Source: Bacteroidota bacterium (GTDB lineage Bacteria; Bacteroidota; Bacteroidia; Flavobacteriales; Flavobacteriaceae). Taken from it: a DNA stretch of 7,035 nucleotides. Where the stretch lies: positions 1 to 7,035 of the forward strand of contig JAJRPL010000033.1 of NCBI GenBank assembly GCA_024280815.1, in the 5' to 3' direction. Shown piece after piece: positions 6,036 to 7,035 of this stretch. Numbering within the stretch: position 1 is the first letter of the stretch; each line of letters starts with the position of its first letter. The position numbers were made by a program, and so were the translations under genes. The notes beneath the pieces are model-generated. The model saw nothing but the letters and a program-made list of their open reading frames with translations, was not told where the DNA came from and searched no databases.

Positions 6036-7035
6036 TTAAACTTCTTTTCCTCTCATCATTTTATTCCAATAAAGGTAAGGAAGCATATATTTTTTCAACA
6101 TCCATAATCTCCAGTGTTCTTTAGATGAATCAAAAATCAACATCATTTTTAATCCTGGATCTGGCGTGAAATTATTTTGGTAATCAAATTCTGCTAAAGC
6201 CATTTTTCCGTAACCTGTTACTAAAGGACAAGATGAATAACCATTGTATTTTTTGTTAGTTACAGTATTGTTATTCATCAAACTAACAATATTATCTATT
6301 ACTAAAGGTGCTTGTTTTCTAACAGCAGCTCCCGTTTTAGCAGTTGGTAAAGCCGCAGCATCACCTAAACTAAAAATGTTTGGATATTTATTATGTTGTA
6401 ATGTGTGGATATCTACATCTACCCAACCTTCAGCATTTACTAATGAAGAATTTTGTATAAACTTTGGAGCGGTTTGTGGTGGTGCTAAATGAAGCATATC
6501 AAAATGAATACCTACTAAACCATTTTCTTCCGTAATTTTTATGTCTTTGTGATTGTGTTCAGAAACATTATCGCCCATTTTATACCAAGCAATTTTTTTG
6601 TCTCCATCTACTTTTACTAATTGATGTCCGAATTTTACATTAATGTCTTTTCGGTCAATTACATTCATTAGTGTTTCAGCAATAGGCTTAACACCAAAAA
6701 TAACTCCACCATTGGTAGCAAAAACTATAGTGGAATCTTTACGAACACCCGATTTTCTGAAATAATCTTCAGACATATAAAGCGCTTTTTGAGGAGCTCC
6801 TCCACATTTAATAGGAGTTGTTGGTTGTGTAAATAAAGCAACACCACCTTTAAAGTTTTTAACAACGTTCCAAACGTGTTTTGAATCTGTATAATTACTA
6901 CAAACTACCCCTTTGTCAATTGCTTCAGATAAGCCTTCAACTAAAGTATGGTCGTAAACAATACCCGCAGCAACTACTAAATAATCATAAGTAATATCTC
7001 CACTACTTTTGGTAGTAACAATGTTTTCTTCAGGC
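6036..7035 (-). CDS. sqr: Sulfide:quinone oxidoreductase, mitochondrial SQOR-like type (5' end outside window)
   Basis: The C-terminal 332 residues of a flavoprotein that oxidises sulfide and passes the electrons to the membrane quinone pool. The first roughly 100-130 residues, with the GxGxxG FAD motif, lie beyond the window. The frame runs open from 7035 through TYDYLVVAAGI, a FAD-domain motif, so an ATG at 6776 is internal and not the start. Both catalytic cysteines expected from human SQOR (Cys201, Cys379) are present: one in PIKCGGAPQKALYMSE (codon 6804-6806), the other in YSSCPLVTGYG (codon 6228-6230). GWVDVDIHTLQH and NIFSLGDAAALPTAKT match the second FAD-binding region. The end, MLPYLYWNKMMRG, resembles the membrane-associating C-terminus of SQOR but stops shortly after it. 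This places it with the eukaryote-like SQRs and not the type I bacterial enzymes. It is peripheral to the cytoplasmic membrane and ends in its own terminator. Confidence 0.93.
   Translation of the reverse strand, partial: PEENIVTTKSSGDITYDYLVVAAGIVYDHTLVEGLSEAIDKGVVCSNYTDSKHVWNVVKNFKGGVALFTQPTTPIKCGGAPQKALYMSEDYFRKSGVRKDSTIVFATNGGVIFGVKPIAETLMNVIDRKDINVKFGHQLVKVDGDKKIAWYKMGDNVSEHNHKDIKITEENGLVGIHFDMLHLAPPQTAPKFIQNSSLVNAEGWVDVDIHTLQHNKYPNIFSLGDAAALPTAKTGAAVRKQAPLVIDNIVSLMNNNTVTNKKYNGYSSCPLVTGYGKMALAEFDYQNNFTPDPGLKMMLIFDSSKEHWRLWMLKKYMLPYLYWNKMMRGKEV

Noticed and set aside
6244..6492. 82-codon plus-strand frame inside sqr
   Set aside because: It is antisense to conserved oxidoreductase sequence, including the FAD-binding GD motif.

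Overview
The window looks like a piece of a Flavobacteriaceae-type (Bacteroidetes) chromosome. The DNA is AT-rich, start codons sit behind A-rich tracts with no Shine-Dalgarno motif, one outer-membrane receptor carries an N-terminal carboxypeptidase-regulatory-like extension ahead of its plug, and a lipoprotein has a clear lipobox. The species cannot be named from the sequence.

Layout. Positions 1-1642 (+) hold the 3' four-fifths or so of a TonB-dependent receptor resembling the OprC/NosA copper-receptor family. It is interrupted by one in-frame TAA at 440-442 and otherwise intact. Three bases after its end, on the minus strand, lies a 5'-truncated relic (1646-1723) of a small lysine-tailed membrane protein. 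Next comes an apparently intact two-gene unit on the plus strand: a 767-aa TonB-dependent receptor (1754-4057), an intercistronic hairpin, and a 434-aa lipoprotein (4121-5425). The lipoprotein is predicted to be a sialidase-like propeller with CxCC and CPH motifs. The stretch 5426-5764 has no intact gene. It contains a short GC-richer patch, a roughly 40-codon C-terminal relic of another TonB receptor (ending 5710), and a strong terminator. On the minus strand follow an intact 43-aa membrane protein (5765-5896), homologous to the relic at 1646-1723, a second strong terminator, and the C-terminal 332 residues of a sulfide:quinone oxidoreductase of the mitochondrial SQOR type (6036-7035, 5' end outside the window).

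How the parts fit. The receptor plus the cysteine-motif lipoprotein looks like an outer-membrane uptake or sensing pair. With a broken copper-type receptor next door, copper or another soft metal is the most economical guess at the substrate, but this is inference. Both flanks of the pair carry debris: a truncated small-gene copy on the left, and a receptor C-terminus facing the complete small-gene copy on the right. The pair therefore seems to sit in a rearranged locus, produced by tandem duplication with deletion or by cassette insertion. The sulfide oxidase is a separate respiratory and sulfide-detoxification gene with its own terminator. No CRISPR array, tRNA, rRNA or recognisable transposase gene is visible.
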